DNA from: Polysphondylium violaceum | Lineage: Eukaryota > Evosea > Eumycetozoa > Dictyosteliales > Dictyosteliaceae | DNA length: 43,222 nt | Direction of reading: 5' to 3' | Assembly (NCBI GenBank): GCA_000277445.1 | Contig: AJWJ01000162.1 | Span: forward strand, 1 to 43,222 | Shown: in pieces, positions 13,501 to 25,714 of the stretch | Numbering within the stretch: position 1 is the first letter of the stretch | How the letters are laid out: every line of letters begins with the position of its first letter | Program-made: the position numbers and the translations under genes | Notes under the pieces: generated by a model | What the model was told of the DNA's origin: nothing | The model's database searches: none | What the model saw: only the letters and a program-made list of their open reading frames with translations

Positions 13501-16353
13501 TGATATATTGACTTGAATCTTTGACAATTCAGATTTACACTTAATTTGAGGCAACTTTAAATCATAAGGTCTGGAACAAAGCTCTATAAATGTATTTAAA
13601 TTGAACGGGGAAACAAGATAATTATAATTTGAAATTTGTGAAAAATTGCAAATCTTTACATTGATGTCGGTGATGGTAAATAAAATTCCATCATAAAATT
13701 GAGCATTATTTACATTTATAGATATCTCATTCCAATCTGAATCATCATCAACTGTTGTATCTTGAGTCGTTTTTTGATTATCGATATTTATATCCATATG
13801 TTCGGGATATCTTGAATCTTCATCCATTCCTTGATTAATGGTTTTCCTATGTTGCTGAACATAATTCTTTAGATAAGATTGTGTTTCAATTGGTGTATCT
13901 ACTTGAGGAAGTGTACAATTATCTCTCCACCATTTCACACGATCCTTTAAAATACTAACATATCTAGCATATCTAACATCTTCAATACCTTCATTTGATT
14001 GATCATTAATTTCAGAGAAATCCAACGATTCCCATTCAGAGTTGTGCGGCTGAGTTTTAACTTGAAAATTTCCGAGATTACATACCAATAGCAATGTGTC
14101 TTCTTTGTCATAAGATTCTGGAAATACTACGGATGGGATGCTAACATCTATATTTATATCTGCAACCTTTTGATTTCTAATCAAATGTTTAAGTTCAGAG
14201 ATTAAAAACTCTTGTAATATTTTAATTCTCTTTATAACAGAATATTTTAAACTATCTAAAGCCTCTTGATTACCATGTGTAAAAAATGGAATCATGGTAT
14301 CTACAAATAATTTACTATTGATAAAATAAACTGGATCCAACTTCATCGTTATAAAGTAATCTGTTGGCTCTTGAGGCGGATTTAATATAATATATAAATC
14401 AAATATCTTTTTCTCCAATTCTAAATCTATACTTGAACCCAAATGACCATTAAAACTGTGCTTCTCTACTATTATATTTTCAAATTTGGTATTTGGACTA
14501 CATTTATCTATGATATTAAATGAACCAGCCGAGAATTTCAATCTAGTATTATAAGCTTGTTCAAAAAATAGATTTAATTCTTCAATTTCAATGGTTGAGA
14601 GAGCTACTACACTTTGCTCATCTCTCCAATCCAATATATTGATGGATAACTTTTTAATATTTGAACTAAAGTTGAATAAAATTGTATTTTGAGGTTTTCC
14701 GGCCAATTTTTTTAAATCTAATTTTAAAAATACTTCCAAAAACTTTAATTCCTCTGAATTTAATGTTATTTTATCATTGGTTTCTGAAACATTCTTGTTC
14801 TGAAATCCAAACCAACCACCTAACCACCATCCACCACTTTCTGATATATTTTCAATTTCTTCTTTTCTTTTTAATTGAAATTCTTTTTCAGATATTGTTC
14901 TAAATAAAATAATATCTTCATAAGTTACACTTTTTTCAATTTCTTCAATTAATTTTGTTTCTAATCTAGATAACTATAAATAAATAAATATTATTTTAAA
15001 GTTAATAAATAATTTTGAATGAATTATAAATATAATATTTACATCTCCTTTTAATTCTCTTTCAGTATATAATTTTATATAACATTCTCTTAATTTTCTA
15101 TTTTCTTCAACTTCTTTCCAAGTTGTTTCACCTGCTTTCTTTTTTTTAATATCAGAAAGAATTGCTTTAAATGCAAAATGCCACCATTTCGTTGCATTAC
15201 CATGAATTGGAACCAAGGGTCTAAACTCTTTATACTTTAATACTCTTCTCCAATCTTGTATAAATGATAATAAATTTAACATATCTCTGTATTGGATATC
15301 CATTAAATGAACATCAATCTGTTTTAAACCAATAGATATATTAAACTGAGTCATGGCAGAACTAAATACCCCATCATTGGTAACTGTTTCAATTTCTTTT
15401 TCAACCAATATAATTTTGAGAAATCCAGAAACCGGTTGGACCAAATACTTGTGTTTTACTTTCACTTTTTGTCTAGGAATCGAATGCATTAATAGTACAT
15501 CCATATCTTCTGGTGTTACGCGTTTAGTTTGACCAAACATCGAATCCCAATAGATTGAAAAATTAAATATTGAAGCCAATTTATATGATGTAACCTGATC
15601 TACAACCTGACTATTGTGAATATCTTCAAACTCTCCCTTGGCTCCACTATTATCATTTTGATTTTTAAATGCAGATGAAGCTGATTCATGCATAGAATAT
15701 TGAAACTGTTCGGGTAGTGTACCATTTGAACCCTTTTCCTCATAATTTTGTTTTGTTGGTATCCATTGATTATCAGTCGAAGTAAATGAAAAGGCTTCCA
15801 ATGTAATACCAACTGAAAATGATTCTCCTGGTGATGTTTTGAAATCTTGATAACAAATGTGAATATTATTAACTTGTAAACGAAGACATTTTAATATTTT
15901 CTTTAGAAAACGAAATTGAAATCCATCTGCACCTAGACCTGAGAATTCTCTGCTTTCCTCTTGTAAAGTACTCTGAATTGTTTTTAAATCCTCTGAACTG
16001 ATTGTATTTGAATTTTTAGTATTGCCATTATTATTATTCTTGTCACCCAATGTAGCGTCTGATCCAGAGAACCTATGTATATCTCTTCTACCAAATAAAA
16101 GAAATATTCCATCAACATTTACAACAATTGGGTCCTTTAGAAATCTAAGCCAAGGTATACTAATTACCACTCTTTTAATAACACCACTTTGTAATTCAAA
16201 TGGAAGGTCATTTGATTCAAAAATATCTTTTTTAATTTTTAAATTCTCTAATACTATCTCCCCCTTCCAAAATGGCAAAGACAATGTATCTAATCCTTCA
16301 ATATATTTACCCAATAACTTTTTTAATATACCTGGTAATATTTTTGATGCCAT
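4518..16353 (-). CDS. VPS13-family bridge-like lipid transfer protein
   Basis: CDS model: complement(join(4518..7264, 7329..14973, 15043..16353)), about 3900 residues. Both introns (69 and 64 bases) have GTAAAT/GTATTT donors and TATAG acceptors, and phases close. The start MASKILPGILKKLLGKYI is a typical chorein N-terminus (residues 1-115). Long beta-rich repeats follow, then a VAB region (about 2180-2760, APFFIQNQTGSRLRYRLE). The conserved C-terminal segment (about 3140-3330) has LFGNPVGLVTNFGIGFKEFF, AKHSVYGLFDS and GIGKGTAGLVLKPVSGG. A PH-like domain ends near 3490. VPS13 proteins sit at organelle contact sites and move bulk phospholipid along a hydrophobic groove. Beyond the usual end there are about 400 extra residues with PPPPPPP blocks and a Gln-rich coiled coil. 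D. discoideum has several VPS13 paralogues, including TipC, which is of similar size; I cannot assign which one this is. It is divergent from COMMD7. Confidence 0.95.
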
Positions 16354-17016
16354 TTTATTATTATTATTTTTGTTCTATTTTAAAACAATAACAATGTATC
16401 ATAAATTATTTTTGATCCTCTATTTTAAATTACACATTTTAAAGATATATAAATATTTAATTCATATTATTATATTATTTATATAACCAATTACCTTAAT
16501 AATACTGCATCTATCAAGTCGTCAATCTAATAGATTTCAATACACAATATAAGAAAAAAAAAGAAAAAAGAAAATAATTATCGACAATTATTTATTTTGT
16601 ATATGATAGATATATAATAAATATATAGTCTGACTTGAAGAGTGTGTAGAAGGAATGATTAGATTTGTATTTTTTTTTTTTTTTTTTTCCTTTCTGCTAT
16701 TAGTATTCAATAGAGATTATGTGTGGTGAAATTCTCGTTGAGTTAAAGTATATGAGTGAGGATAAATGTGAGTGAGTGGGTAAGTGGGGGATAAGAGTGG
16801 TAAAAAATAGAATAGAATCATTTTTGTATAATAGATATATTTTTTGTAGTCCAAAACACACTCCCACTTTCCCACACTAATTTGGAAATTAGCTCATATG
16901 AGACATTGTGTTATTTGAAAAATAATCATGATAAATAATAATCATCAAAACAAGACAAAAGATAATATGAAAAACTATAATGAATGAGGCAATGAAATGA
17001 AAAAGAAAATTCAGTT

Positions 17017-17050
<34 letters not shown>

Positions 17051-17110
17051 ATTAAATTTTGCAAATACAAAAAAAATGAATTTTTCAAAGAGATATATAA
17101 AGAGAGAGAA
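16354..17110. promoter_or_regulatory. Divergent promoter region of VPS13 and COMMD7
   Basis: A 757-base intergenic stretch between two start codons pointing away from each other. It holds T runs (16669-16690 and 17019-17049, the latter 31 T), and a G/T-rich block at 16740-16800 with repeated GTGAG/GTGGG units, which is unusual against the A/T background. T tracts near start codons are typical of Dictyostelium promoters. No specific transcription-factor site is claimed. Confidence 0.5.
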
Positions 17111-17850
17111 ATGGTTGTTTATAAATTTTTAGGAAATAGTAATAATACAGGAGAGTCATCAGATCAACAACAAGTTATAAATGAAGTTGGCTATTTATCT
17201 AAACTTTCAGATGAAGCACTTGTACAATTGATAGAGATCTTGTTTGAATTTCTTATCGTGCAAAAAGCAGAAGTATTAATGAACAATATATCAAACTACT
17301 CTTCACAACACTCTATCAATGAAAATACCTTATCAAATATATTTAGAAGCACATTATATGTAATTAAAGGATGCATAAAGAATAATGTTACACCATCACA
17401 TTTAAAAGAAGATTTAATATCAATGAAACTTGGTGATGAACAAGCTGAAATTATTTCATCAAGATATAAATTAAACTTTATTGGTCTCTCACGTTCATTT
17501 GTAGGTAATTCTTTATCCGTAAATCAAGTGTTAGATATGCAATGGAGATTTGGTGTAACTACTGCAACAAGTGAAAATACTTCTTCAAAACAACAATCAA
17601 GTACATTTTTACAATTAAAATTAGTTTTAGATAAAGGTGATAATATAAAAGAAGATGTTCATATGGGTATTTATTGAATAATTATCATTATTAATATTAC
17701 TGTTATTATTGCTATCTACTTATTAATCATTTTTATAAAAACATTTTATACATATCTATAATAATATATATAGAATTAACATTACCTCAATTTTATCAAT
17801 TTTTAAAAGAAATGGAGAAAGCAAAATCAAGTTTAGAATATTTTAATTAA
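17111..17850 (+). CDS. commd7: COMM domain-containing protein 7
   Basis: CDS model: join(17111..17666, 17774..17850), about 210 residues, close to human COMMD7 (200). The intron has a GTATTT donor and TATAG acceptor; joined in phase it continues as ELTLPQFYQFLKEMEKAKSS, almost the human sequence. Residues 1-130 form the helical N-domain (LSDEALVQLIEILFEFL). The COMM domain follows, with VNQVLDMQWRFGVT and FLQLKLVLDKG. COMMD proteins assemble a ten-member ring in the Commander complex, which with CCDC22/CCDC93 and Retriever recycles membrane cargo from endosomes. The start is chosen at the ATG after the A/T leader; upstream in-frame sequence is a translated poly-T tract and not credible. It converges on the RNF14-like gene, whose stop is 95 bases away. 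Confidence 0.93.
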
Positions 17851-17945
17851 AAAAAAAGAAATTCTAAAATAAAATAATAATAGAAAAATCTAATCTAGTT
17901 TGTATAAAATATTATATATTATATATATATATATATATCTTATTA

Positions 17946-19183
17946 TCATGATAATAATGATGCTTTATTAATATTATCAATATTATTTGATAAATGATGA
18001 TAATTACAATGTTGACAAGAATGATTTGATAAACTTTCTAAATAAAAATCAAAAGTATCAACAGGAACCAATTCTTTAATTTCAAAAGGTGAAATTAAAA
18101 CTTGGCAATCATCATGAGGACATACTAGGTTTTCCAAACAATTTGTTTCTATATTTAATGTTATATAAGCCGATGTACATTCTTTACAATATGAATGATT
18201 ACAATTAAAAAATTGAACAAAACTATAAAAAAACTTATTAGTATGAAATGTAGGTTTTAAATTGTTTACAAAACAAATACTTACTTTATAAAAGTTTGAC
18301 TTGTATTACATAATGAACAGGTCTTAAAATCGTCATCAATATTTAATCTATCATATTGAACAATATATTTAATTACATCAAAATTTTCTTTTTTATATAG
18401 TTGGGGAATTGAAAAATGATAATTATCTTGAACTTTCTTTTGGTCTCTATTTGGCTCAAGAGTTGTTAAAGACGATAAAGAAAAGTTATTATTATTATTT
18501 TTACTTGAGCATGATATAATATTAAATAGATAAATTGATTGATTTTTTAACCAATTCACCCAGATTGATATAATTGGCAGTGATGGATTCTTTTTAATTA
18601 ATTGTTGTAATTCAAAAGAAAGTAATGAAACTGCTTCTGAATTTAACCATTCACAAGAAACTTTCCAATCCGGAGATGATATTAATGGATAGTTTTCATT
18701 AAATTTAAAAGTTAAATGAATTGGAGGTAATTTACTAATAAAAACTGGTGTAAATGATTGTCCGCTCTCCATTGTTTTTAAGAAAATTGGTTGATTTGGC
18801 AAATTTGGAACAATAGTAATCTATTTTTAAAAAAAAAGAATATTAATAATTTATTGTAGAACAAATAAACTTTGAAGTTCCCAATATAAATACCTTATAA
18901 CTATTATTATGTAATAATTTAAAGTTTTTTTATATAATTGTTTTAAAGTAAAAAGTTCATTTTGTTGAATTTTATAATTAAAATTTTTTATGATTTCATC
19001 ATAATGAATTTGTTTTTGTGGTGGAGATGATTTCTTTTTTTCTTTTTTATTTTGTTGTAGATGTTGATGTTGATGATGATCATTTGTTGATGAGGATGAA
19101 TCAAGTGATAAAGATGAAAATAAATTGGTAACTGATTGAACATCAGATGAACCTTTTTTAAAAATTAAAGTAGAGCTTTCCAT
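17946..19183 (-). pseudogene. RNF14-like RWD-RING protein, probably damaged
   Basis: Model: complement(join(17946..18222, 18285..18820, 18894..19183)). The N-terminus is Ser/Gln/Lys-rich. An RWD domain spans exons 1 and 2 (LPPIHLTFKFNENYPLISSP, then a Trp-rich helix region), as in RNF14. Exons 2-3 give a RING1 finger: CSLCNTS, then CNHSYCKEC, then CPHDDC. RNF14-type E3 ligases continue with IBR and a catalytic RING2; here the frame stops about 45 residues after RING1, so the ubiquitin-accepting Cys is missing. Exon 1 also appears frameshifted. Past a seven-A run (plus-strand T run 18925-18931) the frame that fits RWD (NFKLLHNNSYK, joined in phase to ITIVPNLP) is shifted by one base. This is either a real pseudogene, a truncated paralogue with an assembly error in the homopolymer, or a gene whose first intron I have misread. 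Confidence 0.7.
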
Positions 19184-20249
19184 TGTATTTAAAAAAAGAA
19201 AGGATATATTAAATTAAAATAAATAAATAAATAAAAAGAATAATGAATTCTTAAATAGTTTTACACAATGTGGAACAAGAATTCAAAAGTCACACAAAAT
19301 AATTTAAATATTTAATAACAAGAAAGAACTACCATTGAACAAGAAAAAAAACTTCTATTTCAAGTTATAGATAGCCTATTGATGATAGTGTTAATATCGC
19401 CACAACCAACAAAAATATTAATATCTATAATTGAAAAAATAGAAAATTGAATTAAAGAAAAAAATAGAAAAAAATATTTATACAAAAACAAACACCATTG
19501 ATAGGAATGTTTTATTGAAAAAAGAAATTGATACGATCCATTTAATACTTTAAATCTGTCATCATTGAGGTGTGCACAAATTGAGCTCAAGTAAAAACGG
19601 CTCTGGGGTTAACCTTTTTAGAAATACCCCCACTTGTTGCCAATATATGAGTGGTTGAGAGAAAATCTTTATCTTTTCTAAACATTTTATGGTGAAAAAA
19701 AACCATCCACACACAAAATGTGGAAAAAAATAAAAAATAAAAAAATATTTTTCCCCTCTTTTGGATTTTTTCAATCTTTATCTGGAGATTTAATGTTTCG
19801 AATTAAAAAAGTTCTATTATCTACTTTTTTTTTTGTATTTGATGTGAGATTGTATCAACGTAATTTTTTCATTTTCTATCGATTATTAAAAAAAAGTTTT
19901 TTCCCTTGCTTGTAAAGAGATTAGTGAGCTTTCCCAATGGACTATTTAAAGGATCAAATTGATTTCTATCAATTGAAAACTAATTTAATTTTCAATCGAT
20001 TCTTTAAAACTACTAATTAACGATCTGTTGATCTTTGATTTCTGATAGAAAAAAAATAAAAAGTGAGATTCCCACTACGAGTCGTAAAAATAAATAAAAT
20101 TAAATTTTTAAATTTAAAAGTTATTGAGGGATGGGAGGATGATTATTTATTATTTATTATTTATTATTTATTATTTATTATTTATTATTTATTATTACCA
20201 ACTATTATTTTAAATAATTTAATAAATTAAATAAAAAGCTATTGTGTGT
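19184..20249. other. Intergenic region upstream of the RNF14-like gene
   Basis: No convincing gene. A 43-codon plus-strand open stretch (19319-19450) reads coding-like (TTIEQEKKLLFQVIDSLL, then ILISIIEKIEN) and could be an orphan exon or gene scrap. The region 19560-19700 is less A/T-rich (GGCTCTGGGGTTAACC) without a recognisable RNA fold. The heptamer array at 20142-20197 lies beyond the AsnRS 3' end. Confidence 0.4.
20142..20197. repeat. (ATTATTT)8 heptanucleotide tandem repeat
   Basis: Eight perfect copies of ATTATTT, 56 bases, starting about 50 bases beyond the stop codon of the AsnRS gene and so probably in or next to its 3' UTR. A seven-base unit is unusual among the mostly three-base microsatellites here. 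No function is implied. Confidence 0.9.
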
Positions 20250-22329
20250 TTATGGATGACATCTACCAGTATATCTTGGATAAGTACAAACGTTTCTAAT
20301 GTGTTCTTCACCAAGAACCCAAGTCAAGAAACGTTCAACACCTAAACCATAACCACCATGTGGAGTGGTACCATATTTTCTTTGATCAGTGAACCAATAG
20401 TATTGAGATGGATCCAAACCTTCTTTTTTATAAGCGTTCATGAGTTCTTGATAATCTGAAATTCTCATACTTCCACCGACAATTTCACCAACACCTGGCA
20501 TTAAAAGATCAAGACTTTCAGTGAGATCTCTATTTTCAGGACAACGGGCCATGTAAAAAGCTTTCATATCGGCTGGGAAACGACATAAAAAGATTGGTTC
20601 ACCAATTTGATCGTTCATCTTTCTCTCTTGAGCCTCTGGGATATCATCACCATATTGGAAATCTGATTCAGTGCCATCTTCATTCTTTTTCATAATTTTA
20701 TTGTCATTGCAATATTTGATGGCATCGACATAGTTCATTCTCATAAATGGTCTCTTTGGTACCTTGGCATTTGGATTGATGGAACGTAAGAGATCACCAT
20801 CGATGGCAAAGATCTTTTCAACAACATCACAAATCAAAAATTCAATACGATCTTGGAGTTGTTCATAGGTGATGAATGGACATTCAGCTTCTAAATGAGT
20901 AAATTCAGATAAATGACGACGAGTACGGGCTTTTTCAGCACGATATGATTGAGCAATACAAAAAGCATCACCAACGACTGGAATCATGGTTTCCAAATAT
21001 AATTGAGAGGATTGAGTTAAATAAGCTGGTGAACCAAAGTAATCGAGTGTAAATAATTCTGAACCACCTTCACAGAATGTGTTGACAAGAGTTGGTGGTG
21101 TAACTTCAAAATAACCATTTTCAAAGAAATGTTGACGGAAAGCATGAAGACAAATGGAACGAAGTTTCATGATTGAACTTGCTCTAGTACCTCTGAGAAG
21201 AATGTGACGTTGATCAAACATTTGATCAATGTTTGACTCTTGATTAATAATACCTTCCAAATCTGGGGAAGATGAACCAACAAGTTGCCAATAGTCTGCT
21301 TGAAGTTCAACACCACCTGGACATTTCTTATCGGCGGGTGGTAATAAAAGAGTACCAACGATTCTAATGGTGGCTTCTCTTTTAAGATTTTCAACAATGG
21401 ATGGATGAACGAGATCACCTGCTAAAACACATTGAAGATAACCAGTACCATCACGAAGCTCTAAAAAGACAATCTTTTTTTGATTTCTAACATGATGAAT
21501 CCATGCATGAACGGCAACACGTTGATTGGCATATTTTGGTGTGCAATCTCTAATTTTAAGCTCTTTGGCAGCGGGTAAACTATTGTTTTCCTCCAATGTA
21601 ATGGTGGCCATAGCTTCTTCAACTTTGGTGGTTTTTGGTGTGGCAACTGGTGAGGTGTTTTTAGTTGGTTTAGCTTCAACAACTTTTGGTCCTAAAACTG
21701 CTTCCATCTTTTTATCTAAACAAGTCTTTACTTCTTTAAAGTCTGCCCATTTTAATGATTCATCTGATTTCAATGGATTTAATAAATCACCAATTGGAAT
21801 ATGCCATCTATTAGTTTATTATTAATAATAATCATAATAATAATAATACACTAGTTGGTTAGTATATGACAGACAAAACAAAAGAAAAGAAACAAATAAC
21901 ATATTCATACTTTTTTTCAGAAATTTCAGTAGCTTTAGATTCAAATAATTTATCAACAGCAGCTTGAATTTGTTGTGGAGTAACAACAACACCAACACCA
22001 CATTGAGTATCAAAAGCAGATTGATCAAAACTAGTGTTATCTTTAATGTAATTAATAGCAGCTTGGAATTGAGCTTGAGATTTAATTTTCTCTTGAGCAA
22101 TTGATTCAGCAACATGTTTTCTTAATGGTGATTGAGCTTGTGCACCACTTGTAGCTAAACTATATAAAAGATTACCAATGGATTTATCACATTTGACAAC
22201 TTTAGCTTCATCTACAATGATTGTCTTTAAGATTTGAGTGAGTTCTGGATTCTTTAATGTATCCTTGGCTCTCTTTGCATCTAATCCAACATTTAAAAAT
22301 ATTTGTTCAATTTCACTAGGTGATGACAT
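20250..22329 (-). CDS. asnS1: Asparaginyl-tRNA synthetase, cytoplasmic, with GlnRS-type N-domain
   Basis: CDS model: complement(join(20250..21807, 21808..21910 removed as intron, 21911..22329)); 658 residues, donor GTATGA, acceptor AATAG, phases close. Residues 1-185 match the non-specific RNA-binding region of eukaryotic glutaminyl-tRNA synthetase: a GLDAKRAKDTLKN-like start, CGVGVVVTPQQIQAAV, and LKWADFKEVKTCLDKKM before LGPK. A Thr/Lys-rich linker follows. The OB-fold anticodon-binding domain begins near 236 (RVAVHAWIHHVRNQKK). The class IIb catalytic core has CEGGSELFTLDYFG, motif 2 (YRAEKARTRRHLSEF, HLEAECPF) and motif 3 (GGYGLGVERFLTWVLG), ending RYTGRCHP as AsnRS does. It charges tRNA-Asn with asparagine in an ATP-dependent reaction, a high-demand step in a proteome this rich in Asn. 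Confidence 0.95.
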
Positions 22330-22774
22330 TTTTGTTTTATTCTATTATTATTATTATTAATAAAAGCGTAAAATAATCGATAATAATTAATGAATATATA
22401 ACAATGTTAAAAAAAAAAAAAAATCAATGATCTTTTACCAATGCGAGAAAAACTTTGAAAAAAAAATTTGAAAAAATTGAAAAAATTTTGAAAAAAAAAA
22501 AGAAAAACGTTAGAACATGCATGATTCTCCCCTATGAACTACGTAATCAGGACACCGATTGGTTGGAATTGAGCTGTCTTTGGGGGATATTGTTGCTTAT
22601 TTGCTTATTTTTAACAAAAACAACAATTATTGTTAATTTCTTATAAAAACTTTTGTGAATATTATAAAAATGATAATATATTTAGATATAGATAAAAATA
22701 GTGTGTGTGTTGAGAAAATAAAAAGATATTTTATGTACATAATAATACTAAAGAATACTCTTTAGAAAAACACT
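22330..22774. promoter_or_regulatory. AsnRS upstream region / ethanolamine kinase 3' flank
   Basis: A 445-base A/T-rich stretch between the AsnRS start and the ethanolamine kinase stop, both genes on the minus strand. It contains poly-A blocks at 22408-22423 and 22440-22506 (T tracts as seen from the AsnRS gene) and a short less A/T-rich segment near 22510-22590. The AsnRS promoter should lie here; no specific site is identified. Confidence 0.45.
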
Positions 22775-24120
22775 TTATTTAAGATTTAAAACCTTTTTCT
22801 TTACTAAATCATATTGTTTAAATCTTTTTCTTGAATAATCTAAATAATCAAATTCAATAGAGGAGCTAAAATGTTGAACAATACCCCAAAATCCCCACAT
22901 TAAATGACTACCAAGACTAAAATGATTTGCTTCTATATATAATTGATGAATCTCTTCTTCACTTGCTTCATATTTCTTTTCATTTGTAATAGAAGAGGTA
23001 GAGGAGATATTGTTATTATTATTATTATTTTGATGTTGTTTTAATTGAGTAAGGGATTCAAGATAATGCTTAATAAATTGTTTTTGAATTGAAACAGAGG
23101 GATATTTGGTGTAATCGAGATCTAAACCAGAAAATTCACAAAAGAAATTACCAATATCATAACCTCTATAGTTGTAACCAGAATATTCAAAATCAATAAA
23201 TTTAACAACTTCCCTGTGTCTATTGTAAATCATATTTCTTGGGATCAAGTCATTATGACAAAATTTAATATGAGGCGATGATAATGATGATGAATATTGG
23301 TTTTGAAGAAAGTCCAAGAGTTGAAGAGATTCTTTTTTATAGTATTCTACATCGATATCAATCATACTATTTGTGCAAACCAATGCCTCTGTGGTTTGAA
23401 TCCAAGAGTGAATATTTGATACCATCATTGGTGTTTTATTCAATTTGAAATCTAAACTATGCCATCTTGCTACTTGATCACCAATCATATCTAAAATGAA
23501 TTTACTCTCTAAATCTTCCAATTGTAATTGATCACCCTCAACGTAACCATAAACACAACCATTATTAAAAGTCCCATAAAATTGAGGTCCAACTCCATTC
23601 TTACTTAAAAGATATTGAATGTATGCTTCTTGTTTTCTATCTATAAATTGTTCTGATCCTTTTCCATATAATCTAATAATTACACTCTTATTATTTCCTT
23701 GTCCAGTAATAAATGATGATTTAAAAACTATAGTTATTAAATTAATAACAAACACATATCCTGTATAGATTTTATTAAAAATACTTACGAGTATTTGTTA
23801 CACCACCAACCATTGATTTAAATGTGATCTCTTCTTTTAAATTTGCGTCTACCAACTCTTTCATAATATTTCTAAAAATAAAAAAAGGGGTGTGGTTGTG
23901 GGGAAAAGGGGGTGTTAATATTAATTTTCAGAAAATGAGAATTTTAGCGTTTTTTCTATTATCTACATTCTATGATGATGATGATGATGATGATAATGAT
24001 GACTATTGTTACTTACACTAACTCGGAATGATTATGACTTTCGACATTTTCATCAACAGGGTATTCAATGTCAATGTGCGTAGTTGGTGCCTCAGCTGGT
24101 AATAAAATATCTTCAAACAT
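22775..24120 (-). CDS. Ethanolamine kinase (choline/ethanolamine kinase family)
   Basis: CDS model: complement(join(22775..23727, 23789..23871, 24017..24120)), 379 residues, all phases closing. It phosphorylates ethanolamine with ATP, the first step of the CDP-ethanolamine (Kennedy) route to phosphatidylethanolamine, in the cytosol. Exon 2 gives the glycine-rich ATP loop (MVGGVTNTL, joined to FKSSF). The Brenner motif is FCHNDLIPRNMIYN (His220-Asn-Asp222), and the metal-binding Asp is in KFIDFEYSGYNYRGYDIGNFF (Asp241). The C-terminal block NHFSLGSHLMWGFWGIVQ, with IEFDYLDYS, resembles human ETNK1 more than choline kinases. An Asn tract interrupts the C-terminal half. Initiation at 24120 (MFEDILLPAEAP) is the only ATG in frame with exon 1. 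D. discoideum has more than one ethanolamine kinase-like gene, so no paralogue letter is given. Confidence 0.92.
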
Positions 24121-25132
24121 TTTTAATAAAAGTTATTATACAATTTTACAAATGTGATAAATAATAATAAATGGTAAATGATCGATAGTAAATAAATAAT
24201 TTAAAAAACGAGATAATTGCAATGAAATATATAAATAGGTGTGCGCTGCTAATTTGATTTTATGAAAAGAGTAAATGAGGAAATGAATTTAAAATTTGAA
24301 AAACAAAAAAAAAAGTATAAATAGTCCAAAATTTAATAAAAAAAAATAAATAAATAAAATATTGGGATTTAATAAGAGATGAATGAAGAATAATAATTTA
24401 AAACTGTTATTGTCTCTTCTCAACAACAAAAAACAACAAATAAATGTGATAGTTGGAACGATTTTATCTTTTCAATCTAGTTGTATGTGTTTTTACCCCC
24501 ACCAAATATGTTAAAAATTTTTAAATAAAGAGGTAATAACATCAAAGTGTCCTTTTTTTTTTTTATTTTGATCTCTTCTTTTTTAATACGTATGAGTTGT
24601 GCGCACTTGTGCTCATATTAAATATAAAAAAAAGCAGATTATTGTGCAGATAATTTTTGATAGTGGTAGTGGGTGTATGTGTGTGAAACACAGAGGTATG
24701 GATTAAACTATGTGGGTGAAAATGAAAAGTAAGGAGAATTTTTTTAGTTTTAGAAATGATCTATTTTTTTCGAAAAATACTAAAATATAAATAAAAAATA
24801 AAAAAAAATAAAAATAAAAAAAAAAAAGCTAAAAATTCGTAATTGTAGTTTTGTGGAAATTTGGGAATATTGCTGAGTCAAAAGCGTGAACAAATATATT
24901 TACACATTTTAAATTCATTGAATTTCTTTAAAAATGTGTTCCTCCAAAATATATAAAATTCTTTTATCTCAGAAATGTGAAAAATCTGAATTTTGAAATT
25001 TTAAATGTAAATTTTGTTTTTTTTTTTTTTTTTTTTTTTTTATTTCATATTATTTTGTGATAATGGTATTTGATTGAATCAATAGTCATACAAACGCAAT
25101 ACTACTACAAATATATTCAAATATATTATCAC
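24121..25132. promoter_or_regulatory. Divergent promoter region of ethanolamine kinase and BTB gene
   Basis: One kilobase between two outward-facing genes. It contains T tracts (24552-24563, 25017-25040), a GTGCGCAC palindrome near 24599, and a G/T-rich patch at 24660-24725 with GTGTGTG followed by CACAG. CA/GT boxes are common in developmentally regulated Dictyostelium promoters, but nothing here establishes a particular regulator. No gene or RNA is seen. Confidence 0.45.
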
Positions 25133-25616
25133 ATGATGAACACACCTACAACTCCCAATACCATCACAACAAATAATAGCACTACTCCTCTGACACCAAC
25201 AAATAATGCGCTCAATACCAATATCACGACTGCTACTACTACAATAGGGGGCATGGTTTCATCTATAATCAACAATAGCACTGCTAATACCACCACTGCT
25301 GCTGCAAATACATCAGCTTATTCAAGTACTAGTACAGAACATATAACAATCACTATTTTACCGGGTATATATAGATTGTGTATTTTATAAAGAATGTTTA
25401 TCTGTTGTTGTAGTTGTTGCACACACGCACTAATATAGATCATCATAATTTAGTTGGTATACCCATCTTTGGACTACCTCCATTTCTTATGAAAAAGCAT
25501 ACATTGTTTAGAAGGCTATTTTTACACGTTGCCAATAGATTTAATATGGATGAAAATGAATTGTTGTTTTTATTTCAAACTAGAATATCACCTGATCAAT
25601 GTCCAAATGATGTATG

Positions 25617-25714
<98 letters not shown>

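Noticed and set aside
16997-17110. N-terminal extension of COMMD7 starting upstream of the poly-T tract
   Set aside because: It would translate a 31-base T run as poly-Phe; the ATG at 17111 is in an A-rich start context and gives the family's normal length.
19360-19915. Several short open frames on both strands between the RNF14-like gene and AsnRS
   Set aside because: Phe/Lys-rich translations from A/T homopolymers, with no conserved motif.
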